Numbered from the stretch's first letter, positions 16,404 to 24,372 are shown. The stretch is DNA of 33,359 nucleotides from Bryobacterales bacterium (GCA_003137035.1 PLEM01000111.1:1-33359), one strand, 5' to 3'. Translations and numbers: made by a program. The notes: generated by a model from the sequence alone, not told the origin.

Positions 16404-18476
16404 TCAAAACCCAACCGCGACCAGGTGCTGGCCGCGGGGAAGTGAGAATGTGAAGCGGGCGGGACCCTCGTCGAGCAGTTCGAAGGGCGCGCCAGCGCCA
16501 TCGATTTCCATCCGCAAGGGGCGCTTGTCCAGAACAGCCAGCGCGCGGGAGCCGCTCGAGTACGCGAACTCGAGGCCATTCGCCCGCACGGCCGCGGTCT
16601 TGAGGTCCCCGTTGAAATCCAGCAGGTGCGCGGGCGCCTGGCTCGCCGCTTTCTCTACCAGGTGAGTTCCCGGCGGCAGCCACAACGTCGACCCGTCGGC
16701 CGCCGGCCAGACCGCGCCGTCCACCAGAGCCGGACCGTCCCAGGCCATTCCCACCCCGAACCGCGATTCCACCGCCAGCCTACCGCCAATCGCCTCGACC
16801 CGATCTACCGCCGAGGCGGCCGCCGGCAGCAGGGGCAAATCCACCGGCGCAATCGAGTTCTCGAAATACAGGGCCACACGGCCGAAGCTCCGTGCGGCCA
16901 GGCTCACCAATTGGTACAACTCGGAGCCGGTCTGCTGCTTGGTGGGGTACACGTCCTGGTAACGCTCCACCACGTTGATATCGATGGCCAGCTTTTCCGG
17001 GCGGCGGGTGAGGGGCTGGTAGCGCCGGGCGATTTCCGGGTAGCGTTGCGGGCCGAGGTGCCAGATGGTGGCCGGGTCCTCCACCAAAAAAGTGAAATCG
17101 TGCTGCTCGAGCAGCGGGAGCAGCCGGGCGGCGTCCGCGCCGATCGCGTCGCGCATGCCGGGATCGAAGCGGTCGTCGACGTGGGTGAGCGTGAGGTCCA
17201 GATCGGGCCGCTGGCGGCGCACTGTCTCGATTTCGGCGATCCACTCGGTCTGCATGCGGCGCGCCAGTTCGGCGCGGAAGTCGAGGAACTGCCGAAGGCG
17301 CTCGGGGCCGGCCTCGGGCGCGCGAAATAGCGGCAAGGGATCGAACCCGCGGGCTTGCTGGAACTCGCGGCGCACGTCGTCGTTCATGGGCGTGAAGCGG
17401 GAAGGGTTCGAGGCGCCCTCCAGCGACTCGAAGTACAGCTCGGCCAGGTTGACACCGTCCCAGTCGAAACGGTCCAGCAACTCGCGCACACCGCGGGAAG
17501 CAGCGCGGAAGCAGTCGCGATTGGCGAGATTCATCAGGCGGCGCCAGTCCAGGCGTGCGTCCTGGAGCACGGCGGTTTTCTCCCGCCACTCCGGATGGTC
17601 GTCCCAGAACCGCTCGCTGACGTGCGGCAGCTCCAGCCAGGCGTAAACCAGGATGGCGTTGCGGTGGCAGACCTTAACCAGCTCGCGGAGCCAGGCGTCG
17701 CGCTGCGGATCGGGCTCGTAGTAGTGCCACGCCGCCACGTGGAGTGCGCCAATGCCGGCTTTCCGCCAGCGCGGGGCCAGGTACTCGAGATCGGCGCGCG
17801 CCCGATAGGAAGAGTCGAAGAACGCCCACAGCCGGCGCGAGCGGAAGGGTGCACTCAGGCCGAGGTCGGAAAGCGCGTGCAGCAGATACGGGAAACGCTC
17901 ATAACCGCGCGTGCCCGGGGACGTCGCGACCCACAGTATTCCGCCCGCGCCGTGCCGGAAGCCCGCCACCATCGGCGCACCCTCCCAGCGCTCGCGCACA
18001 AAGACCCGCGCCGCTTTCGGAACCTCATAAACCGGGAGCTCCATCGCGCTCTCCCAGATCACCGCCAGCTCCGGCCGCCGGAGATCCTCGAGGTTTTGCA
18101 CCCGCACCCGCCGGTTCGAGGGCCGGAATCCCAAAGCCTCGGCAACAGCGCTTTGGCCTTCCAGAATCACAAATGCACCGGAGGCGGCACGAGCCAGCCA
18201 ATGCTCCGCGGGGAGTGCCGCCCCGGCGCGCAACACGCAGACCTCGGCGCGCCCTCCGGCGGCCTGCGGTTGGAATCCAATCGATGACAGGATCTCCGAC
18301 CAACTCCCCGGCTCCGCGCCCACCACCTGGAAGAACAGGGGCTTGGCGGCCGCGCTGGCGGCGAGGGCACAGGCTAGGAGGGCGGCCTTCAGGCCGCGCC
18401 GGGCTTGAGCCCGGCTGAAGCCGGACTGCGGACTGAAGTCCGCCCCCCTCCCGTCAGCGAGCGGATTCGCGGTCAT
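16404..18476 (-). CDS. secreted TIM-barrel glycoside-hydrolase-like protein (GHL10/PgaB-C/PelA-type resemblance)
   Basis: ATG at 18476 (5 nt after the TPR-barrel stop); signal peptide core AALLACALAASAAA; 'ARADLEYLAPRWRKAGIGALHVAAWHYYEPDPQRDAWLRELVKVCHRNAILVYAWLELPHVSERFWDDHPEWREKTAVLQ' and 'DWDGVNLAELYFES'. Confidence 0.65.
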   Translation of the reverse strand: MTANPLADGRGADFSPQSGFSRAQARRGLKAALLACALAASAAAKPLFFQVVGAEPGSWSEILSSIGFQPQAAGGRAEVCVLRAGAALPAEHWLARAASGAFVILEGQSAVAEALGFRPSNRRVRVQNLEDLRRPELAVIWESAMELPVYEVPKAARVFVRERWEGAPMVAGFRHGAGGILWVATSPGTRGYERFPYLLHALSDLGLSAPFRSRRLWAFFDSSYRARADLEYLAPRWRKAGIGALHVAAWHYYEPDPQRDAWLRELVKVCHRNAILVYAWLELPHVSERFWDDHPEWREKTAVLQDARLDWRRLMNLANRDCFRAASRGVRELLDRFDWDGVNLAELYFESLEGASNPSRFTPMNDDVRREFQQARGFDPLPLFRAPEAGPERLRQFLDFRAELARRMQTEWIAEIETVRRQRPDLDLTLTHVDDRFDPGMRDAIGADAARLLPLLEQHDFTFLVEDPATIWHLGPQRYPEIARRYQPLTRRPEKLAIDINVVERYQDVYPTKQQTGSELYQLVSLAARSFGRVALYFENSIAPVDLPLLPAAASAVDRVEAIGGRLAVESRFGVGMAWDGPALVDGAVWPAADGSTLWLPPGTHLVEKAASQAPAHLLDFNGDLKTAAVRANGLEFAYSSGSRALAVLDKRPLRMEIDGAGAPFELLDEGPARFTFSLPRGQHLVAVGF
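18382..18443. repeat. cluster of four hairpins with CTTCAG/CTTGAG/CTGAAG cores, inside the 5' end of a CDS
   Basis: GCGGCCTTCAGGCCGC (18382-18397), GCCGGGCTTGAGCCCGGC (18398-18415), CCGGCTGAAGCCGG (18411-18424), GCGGACTGAAGTCCGC (18428-18443). Confidence 0.92.
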
Positions 18477-18480
18477 GGGC

Positions 18481-20478
18481 CTAGTGCGTGAATGCATACC
18501 AGAAACCGGCCCGCAGGTCGAAGAAGTTCGGCCGGCGCGGATTGTCGATGTTTCTCGTGTAGACGCCGCGCAGCAGACTCACCGAGAAGACCAGCGACGG
18601 CGGCAGCCCTGCCCACCGGAAGCGCAGCCCGGGCCCGAACTCCGCGAAATTGGCCCAGTACTGGCGCTTGATGTCCAAGGTGATGTTGGTGTTGGCGAAC
18701 AACTGCGAGCGGAGTCCGCCGATCGCCGGCAGCGTGTACCCCGAGCGGTTCTGCGAGGTGACCAGGAAATCGTTTTGAAAGCGGCTGACGAAGACTCCAT
18801 CGTCGGCGGTTTCGGCGAACCAGCCGGGGACTTCCGCGCCCAACAGCCGGCCGGCGCCGCGGCTGAAGGAGAGCCCGCCCCGGTAATCCGGAACCATCCG
18901 GCCCCCGCTGCGGTGCGCCAGGTAGCCGATGGCCTCTCCAGCCTCTCCCCAAAGCATGGCCCCGTGCCAGGAGCGGCTGGCAACGCCAAGGCCGAGGATG
19001 AACGCGCTCTCCGAGAGGTACTGCGGGAAGGCCTCCCGGGTGGTTTGCCGGGTGTCGCCGATGAAGCGCAGGGAGACGTACGGCCGGAACGGCAGCCGGC
19101 CCAGGCGAACCTCGGTCTTCACCTGGGCATAGGAGAAAACGTCGTGCCAGCGCGTCGAGAAGAAGGGGAAGAGCCAGGCCGTGGTCCGCAGGCGGGCGAA
19201 AGCGGGGCGGAGGTTCTGGTATGCCTTTTTGGCCTCCGCTGAAATTTCCGGGTCCGGGCTCTTCTTTGCCAGGCTGAACCAGCGTATGGCCTGGTCGTCC
19301 TGGCGGAGGAGGTTGTAGGTCTGGCCGAGCCGCAGCATGACCGCGAAATCGACCGGGTCGGCCTCGTGCGCCGACTGCAAGTACTTCAAGGCGTCCTTGA
19401 GGTACCCGGCGCGGTAGCTGCGCTCCCCCATTTCCCTGGCGCCGGGTTCGGGGGCCGGCTCGCGAGGACGGCGGCGAAGGTCCGCGGGCAGACGCAGGGC
19501 GGTGCGGACGCGCTCGGCCAGCTCGCTGTCATCGGACTTGAGAACCATGTCGAACAGCGGCATGGCCGCCACGCGGTCCCCGCGGGCCAGAAGCAAAAGG
19601 CCCAACTGGGCTGCCGACAACACATCCCCGGGCGCGAGCCGAATGATGATTTTGAACTCGGCTTCCGCCTCCTGGGGCCGGTGCATTTCCAGCAGCAGGT
19701 AAGCCAGCTCGCGGCGCAGCTCGAGGTTGCCGTCGTCCACCGCTAGCGCCTCTCGGAACTCGCTGACATAGGGATAGCGGGAGGGGAGCAGCCCGCGCGC
19801 CGTTTCGGCCGCCCGCGGCGAGGAGCTGCGGGAGGCCGCGAGCAGGGCGGCATTGGCCTCGGCGCTTCGGCCAAGTTCCTTCCACACCCGGCCCAGATCC
19901 ACCAGCAGGGAACGCTCGTTGGGGCGCAAGCGCCAGGATTGCCAGTAGTTCTCGGCGGCCAGGCCGAGCCGGTCGCGCTGCTCGGCTTGGCGGGCAAGCT
20001 CCAGCCGGGCGCTGTAGTTCCCGGGGGACTGGGCGACGACTTCGGACCAGCGGGCCATGCCTTCCTCCAGCGGGCGGTCGATATTCTGGAAGGCCTGCTC
20101 GGCCGTGGCGCGGATGGCGGCGTCCGGGGAGACCCGCAGCCGGTCGAAGCTGCGGCGAGCCTCCGCGGTGCGGCCCGTTTCATGGCACAGGAAGGCGTAC
20201 TCGAGGGCCGTGTGGAGGTCCGCGGGATCCAGGCGCACGACCTCGGCGAACTGGTCCCGGGCGGTTTCCGTCTGCCCGATCTTCAGATAGGTGTAGGCCA
20301 GGTCCTTGCGCAGGCCGGCCCGCCCAGGGGCCGCCCGGATCGCATCGGTGAGGCACAAGATGGCTGCGTCGTAGTCCCGCTCGCGAAGCGCCTGGTAGGC
20401 CTGCTGGGCCGGGTCGGGCGTCTGCGCCCCGGCCAGCGCCCCCAGACACACCGCCACCAGAATCGCGTCACGGACCAT
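18481..20478 (-). CDS. TPR-repeat protein with C-terminal outer-membrane beta-barrel (PgaA/PelB/NfrA-like architecture)
   Basis: Signal peptide MVRDAILVAVCLGALAGAQ; many TPRs (AYQALRERDYDAAILCLTDAIRAAPGRAGLRKDLAYTYLKIGQTETARDQF..); final ~230 aa of alternating amphipathic strands ending ..FFDLRAGFWYAFTH (terminal aromatic region). Confidence 0.75.
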   Translation of the reverse strand: MVRDAILVAVCLGALAGAQTPDPAQQAYQALRERDYDAAILCLTDAIRAAPGRAGLRKDLAYTYLKIGQTETARDQFAEVVRLDPADLHTALEYAFLCHETGRTAEARRSFDRLRVSPDAAIRATAEQAFQNIDRPLEEGMARWSEVVAQSPGNYSARLELARQAEQRDRLGLAAENYWQSWRLRPNERSLLVDLGRVWKELGRSAEANAALLAASRSSSPRAAETARGLLPSRYPYVSEFREALAVDDGNLELRRELAYLLLEMHRPQEAEAEFKIIIRLAPGDVLSAAQLGLLLLARGDRVAAMPLFDMVLKSDDSELAERVRTALRLPADLRRRPREPAPEPGAREMGERSYRAGYLKDALKYLQSAHEADPVDFAVMLRLGQTYNLLRQDDQAIRWFSLAKKSPDPEISAEAKKAYQNLRPAFARLRTTAWLFPFFSTRWHDVFSYAQVKTEVRLGRLPFRPYVSLRFIGDTRQTTREAFPQYLSESAFILGLGVASRSWHGAMLWGEAGEAIGYLAHRSGGRMVPDYRGGLSFSRGAGRLLGAEVPGWFAETADDGVFVSRFQNDFLVTSQNRSGYTLPAIGGLRSQLFANTNITLDIKRQYWANFAEFGPGLRFRWAGLPPSLVFSVSLLRGVYTRNIDNPRRPNFFDLRAGFWYAFTH

Positions 20479-20490
20479 CGATAGGTAGTG

Positions 20491-20514
20491 CCGCGAGCGG
20501 GCGGATTCTCGCGG
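20491..20514. promoter_or_regulatory. 7-nt inverted repeat in divergent intergenic region (possible operator)
   Basis: CCGCGAG-cgggcggatt-CTCGCGG between divergent starts at 20478 (-) and 20529 (+). Confidence 0.3.
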
Positions 20515-20528
20515 GTTAAGATGAAATC

Positions 20529-21695
20529 ATGGAACCATTCCGGGGCGTGGACTTCCTTTCCATCGACGGCGAGTTCAGCGAGGAAGAGCTGCTGGTGCGG
20601 CAAACCGCCCGCCAGTTCGTGGACGACCGGGTCCTGCCGGTGATTCGCGACTGCTACCGGGACGCCCGCTTCCCGGCCGAGCTGGTCCGGGAAATGGGGC
20701 GGCTGGGGTTCCTGGGGGCCAACCTGGAAGGCTACGGCTGCGCGGGGATGAGCAACGTCGAGTACGGCCTGCTGATGCAGGAGCTCGAGCGCGGCGATTC
20801 GGGCATTCGCAGCTTCGTTTCCGTCCAGGGAGCGCTGGTCATGTACCCCATTCTGACCTTCGGCTCCGCCCAGCAGAAGGAGCGCTGGCTGCCTCGGCTG
20901 GCCACGGGGGAGGCGGTGGGCTGCTTTGGCCTTACCGAGCCGGACTTCGGCTCGAACCCCGCGGGAATGCGCACGCGCGCCCGGCGCGACGGCGGCGACT
21001 GGGTGCTCGACGGCGAGAAGACCTGGATCACCAACGGCACTGCGGCCGATGTGGCCCTGGTCTGGGCGCGGACCGAGGAAGGCTTCGGCGGGTTCCTGGT
21101 CGAGAAGGGCGCGCCCGGCTTCACCAGCTCGGATATTCACGGCAAGTGGTCCATGCGCGCCTCGGTGACCTCCAGCCTGTCGCTGGCCGATTGCCGCATT
21201 CCGGCGGAGAATCAACTTCCCGGCGCGCGGGGGCTGAAGAGCGCGCTCCTGTGCCTGACCCAGGCGCGCTACGGCATCGGTTGGGGAGCGATCGGCGCGG
21301 CCATGGACTGCTATGAGACCGCGCGGCAGTATTCCATCCAGCGCAAGCAGTTCAACGACCGGCCCATCGCCTCCCACCAGCTCGTGCAGGAAAAACTGGC
21401 CTGGATGATCAGCGAAATCAGCAAGGCGCAGTTGCTGGCCCTCCACGTGGGGCGCCTGAAGGACCGTGGAAAGGCCGAGGCGGCCCAGGTCTCCATGCTG
21501 AAACGAAACAACGTCGCCATCGCGCTGGAGTGCGCGCGCCTGAGCCGCGACCTGCTAGGGGCCAACGGAATCACCGACGAGTATCCCATCATGCGGCACC
21601 TGGCGAACCTGGAGACCGTGAAGACCTACGAGGGCACCGACCACATCCACGCGCTGATCATCGGCGAGGCCGTAACCGGGATCGCAGCATACTAG
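20529..21695 (+). CDS. acyl-CoA dehydrogenase, glutaryl-CoA dehydrogenase-like
   Basis: GCFGLTEPDFGSNPAGMRTRAR, GEKTWITNG, RYGIGWGAIGAAMDCYETARQYSIQRKQFN, LGANGITDEYPIMRHLANLETVKTYEGTDHIHALIIGEAVTGIAAY. Confidence 0.92.
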   Translation: MEPFRGVDFLSIDGEFSEEELLVRQTARQFVDDRVLPVIRDCYRDARFPAELVREMGRLGFLGANLEGYGCAGMSNVEYGLLMQELERGDSGIRSFVSVQGALVMYPILTFGSAQQKERWLPRLATGEAVGCFGLTEPDFGSNPAGMRTRARRDGGDWVLDGEKTWITNGTAADVALVWARTEEGFGGFLVEKGAPGFTSSDIHGKWSMRASVTSSLSLADCRIPAENQLPGARGLKSALLCLTQARYGIGWGAIGAAMDCYETARQYSIQRKQFNDRPIASHQLVQEKLAWMISEISKAQLLALHVGRLKDRGKAEAAQVSMLKRNNVAIALECARLSRDLLGANGITDEYPIMRHLANLETVKTYEGTDHIHALIIGEAVTGIAAY

Positions 21696-21705
21696 GACCA
21701 GTGGG

Positions 21706-21744
21706 GCAGGCTTTCAGCCTGCGGACCCGCTTTCCAGCGGGTCC
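21706..21744. repeat. two abutting hairpins with CTTTCAG and CTTTCCAG cores
   Basis: GCAGGCT-TTC-AGCCTGC (21706-21722) and GGACCCGCT-TTCC-AGCGGGTCC (21723-21744), immediately 3' of the acyl-CoA dehydrogenase. GTGG(GG/CA)CAGGCYTTCAGCCTG is shared with 3845-3867. Confidence 0.92.
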
Positions 21745-21760
21745 AGCCGCCCGGCTCCGA

Positions 21761-21928
21761 ATGTCGAGAAGCCAGTTCTACGCCACCGCGATTTCCGAGT
21801 TCCTCGACCGGCGGCAGACCGATGCCGTCACGGAACGCCTGAATGAAGTCTACGCTCGCCGGCCCGCGAAGGTCGATCCGGCTTTGCATCGCGCCCAACT
21901 TCGTTCCCTCGACAAGGACTCCTGGTGA
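21761..21928 (+). pseudogene. N-terminally truncated RHH/MazE-type antitoxin remnant
   Basis: MSRSQFYATAISEFLDRRQTDAVTERLNEVYARRPAKVDPALHRAQLRSLDKDSW matches the C-terminal two-thirds of RHH antitoxins. The usual N-terminal beta-strand/helix (~20 aa) is missing, and hairpin repeats lie just upstream. Confidence 0.65.
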
Positions 21929-21933
21929 CCGCG

Positions 21934-22276
21934 ATGGGCGACATCCAGCGCGGCGAGATCTGGTGGGCCGATCTCCCCGCGCCGCTCCGAGCCCGGATTC
22001 CACCGGCCGGTGCTCGTCGTGCAGGCCGACTCCTTCAATCGCAGCCGCAGTCAAACCGTTGTAGTCGCCGCGATCACCAGCGACATGGCGCTCGCCGACG
22101 CCCCTGGCAATGTGCTGCTGCCCGCCCGCTCCTCGGGGCTTCCCCACGACTCGGTCGTCAACGTCTCCCAAGTCCTGGCGCTCGACGGCGAGTTCCTCTC
22201 CGGGCACGCCGGCACGCTCCCGCCGCGCCTGCAAGGCGCCGTCGACGCGGGCTTGCGCCTGGTTCTGCAACTATAG
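21934..22276 (+). pseudogene. frameshifted MazF/PemK-family toxin
   Basis: MGDIQRGEIWWADLPAPL in one frame continues as SEPGFHRPVLVVQADSFNRSRSQTVVVAAITSDMALADAPGNVLLPARSSGLPHDSVVNVSQVLALDGEFLSGHAGTLPPRLQGAVDAGLRLVLQL in another. The shift is near 21984-21990 and GTG 22010 opens the residual ORF. Confidence 0.85.
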
Positions 22277-22449
22277 GCCGTCGCAGGGGCCAGCCCGAGA
22301 CGGCGAAGTTACCTCAAAGGGGAATCCTCTACGCTGCGGCGTCAGGGAGGATCTGACCACTGGTCGCTCCGTCAACTTCCGGATGGCGCGTGATCCGGCC
22401 AAAACCACGCACCTCGCGAAAACCACGCCACAGCCGACGCGAGCCGAAA

Positions 22450-23400
22450 TCACGTGTCGAGCCGCACCAGCAGGATCTGCCCTGCCGACGTGATGTAATT
22501 GCCATCCTCGTCGTAGAAGACCGCACGTCCCTCGGCTAGGTGTGAGTGGACATGTACCGGGAGCGACCAGCCACAGCGGGCCGCGATCTGAGGCGGTACG
22601 CCAGGGTCGTTTCGGGCGCGTTCTTTGGCGAACCCGAGCCTGGCCGCGTCTCCCGGCAAAGGCTTCTCGGGAAAGAATCTCCAGATTCCGGGCACCGTGA
22701 TCCACTGAAGTCGTCCGTTCAGCAGTAGCATGGGCGTTTCTTCGGAACCACCAGCCAGCACATCTTCTACTCGTTGGGCTGGCACGGTCAGGGTCTGTTG
22801 GTTCGAATCCTTCTCCAGCGTGACGACACCAGACTCCACGGACCTCACGTGGAAGGAGTTGTATGGGCACTCCGGTATCATCGGAAGGATCCTGACCGGA
22901 GTGTAGCTCCGAGCATATCCCCGTATCTGCGCCGCCCTTTCCCCAGGGCCGGCAGACCGGTCGCCGTCCCCGCGTATGAGCGTCAGCAGATGCACCCCGA
23001 GCGACCGCTGGAGTTTCTCCCGGAGTTCGGCTGCGTTCACGAAGGTATCGTACTTGACGTTCGCAGAATGGAGCAGTTGGTCGGCTTCGGGTTCACGCGA
23101 TGTCACGACCTTCGCGAATACCAGCATGGGCTTGCCGTGGTCGCACGCCGTGTCGAACTCAGCCTTCACCGGCGGTGTGAGGCGGGTGCCGATCAGGAGC
23201 ACGAACAAGTCACTACTCTTGACGCCATTGATGTAGAAGTCAAGCAGCGGTTTTGGCGATGCCGGCTCGGCCTCGAACGCCCATGGCGTCGTAATGGGAC
23301 CGAAATGGTCGACAGCGCTACGGGCAGCCTCGCGTTCGGCTAGCAGGTCCTCGGTCGCGCGGTTCATTATCGATGAGATGAAGACGCGGTACGGTTCCAT
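22450..23400 (-). CDS. DUF4062 domain-containing protein with uncharacterised C-terminal region
   Basis: MEPYRVFISSIMNRATEDLLAEREAARSAVDHFG...FYINGVKSSDLFVLLIGTRLTPPVKAEFDTACDHGKPMLVFAK. Start set at 23400. Confidence 0.8.
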   Translation of the reverse strand: MEPYRVFISSIMNRATEDLLAEREAARSAVDHFGPITTPWAFEAEPASPKPLLDFYINGVKSSDLFVLLIGTRLTPPVKAEFDTACDHGKPMLVFAKVVTSREPEADQLLHSANVKYDTFVNAAELREKLQRSLGVHLLTLIRGDGDRSAGPGERAAQIRGYARSYTPVRILPMIPECPYNSFHVRSVESGVVTLEKDSNQQTLTVPAQRVEDVLAGGSEETPMLLLNGRLQWITVPGIWRFFPEKPLPGDAARLGFAKERARNDPGVPPQIAARCGWSLPVHVHSHLAEGRAVFYDEDGNYITSAGQILLVRLDT

Positions 23401-23617
23401 GCGCAGCCTCAGTCTACTCGATTCACTAAGGTCGAACAACCCACTCCGGATCCTGGGTGGTTTGTCGCCCACCCAGAAGTTGAGCCCAAACCGGTGTTAC
23501 TTGGGATGGCTCCTTCCTAGTCGCCCAGTGCTTAAGAATCGCGGAACGGTCGTGGCGCCGGTCACCCGGACGCGAAACGCCCTTCTCGAAGCCCTACCCG
23601 CGCTCCCAATCCCCAGC

Positions 23618-23812
23618 TCACGCAGTTGGACTGTGCTCGGCGGCCGGAGGAGGCTCGGCCGGGTTCAACGGCACCTCGCATTCGCAGCAGTCGCTGCAGC
23701 GAAGGCACTTGCGGCAGATGTGGTTCGGGCAGGCGTCCTTGGTGCAGTAGACGCAGATGTCCACGGAGGAATCGCCGCAGATACTACATGAGAACGTGCG
23801 CACCTCGGTCAT
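23618..23812 (-). CDS. 64-aa Cys-rich zinc-finger-like protein (B-box/cross-brace-like spacing)
   Basis: MTEVRTFSCSICGDSSVDICVYCTKDACPNHICRKCLRCSDCCECE...: 11 Cys and 1 His in about 37 residues. ATGA overlap with the upstream CDS. Confidence 0.65.
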   Translation of the reverse strand: MTEVRTFSCSICGDSSVDICVYCTKDACPNHICRKCLRCSDCCECEVPLNPAEPPPAAEHSPTA

Positions 23813-24372
23813 TTGCGCTCCTCCTTCTTGGCGGCCTGCGGATGGCGGGAAAGCACGCTCCGGCACTGCTGCGCCTCCTGGTCGGCGACGCGAAACTGTT
23901 GTTCCTTGAAGGCCGCCAGGTCCACGATATACACGCGCAGTTTCTCGCGGTCGGCGGCGCTCGTCGAAAGCGCGCCTTGCAGCAGTTCGGCCAGCGCGGG
24001 ATTCTGGTACTTGCGAATGCCGTCGGCGTAGGACCGCAGCATCAGGTCGAGCGACTGCATCCGGAAGTAGGTCGTCAGGGCGGCGGTGAGCTTCTCCGGC
24101 TGGGCGGCCAGCGCCTGCGTCGCGGAGATCAGGTAGTCGATTTCGGCGCCGATGCGCTTGCCTTGCTCCACGTACGCGGCGGGCGCGTCCTGCCAGGCCT
24201 GCGGCTTCACCTGGTCCAGGATGGGCTTGAAGCGTTGGATGCGCTCAGCCAGGCCGGCAAGGTCCTGGCGCACCTCCCACTCCGGGGGCACCCCGCCGGA
24301 TTGCGCGGCCGCGGGCCAGCCGAGAAGCAGGACCGCGACGCCGCACATCTCCGCACCCATTCGCGCTGCCAT
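23809..24372 (-). CDS. hypothetical secreted alpha-helical protein
   Basis: Signal peptide MAARMGAEMCGVAVLLLGWPAAAQ followed by a helical, charge-rich domain. ORF track start at 24450 is probably over-extended into the divergent promoter. Confidence 0.65.
   Translation of the reverse strand: MAARMGAEMCGVAVLLLGWPAAAQSGGVPPEWEVRQDLAGLAERIQRFKPILDQVKPQAWQDAPAAYVEQGKRIGAEIDYLISATQALAAQPEKLTAALTTYFRMQSLDLMLRSYADGIRKYQNPALAELLQGALSTSAADREKLRVYIVDLAAFKEQQFRVADQEAQQCRSVLSRHPQAAKKEERK

Noticed and set aside
14128-16683. 851-aa minus-strand ORF
   Set aside because: Antisense shadow of the GH74-like gene.
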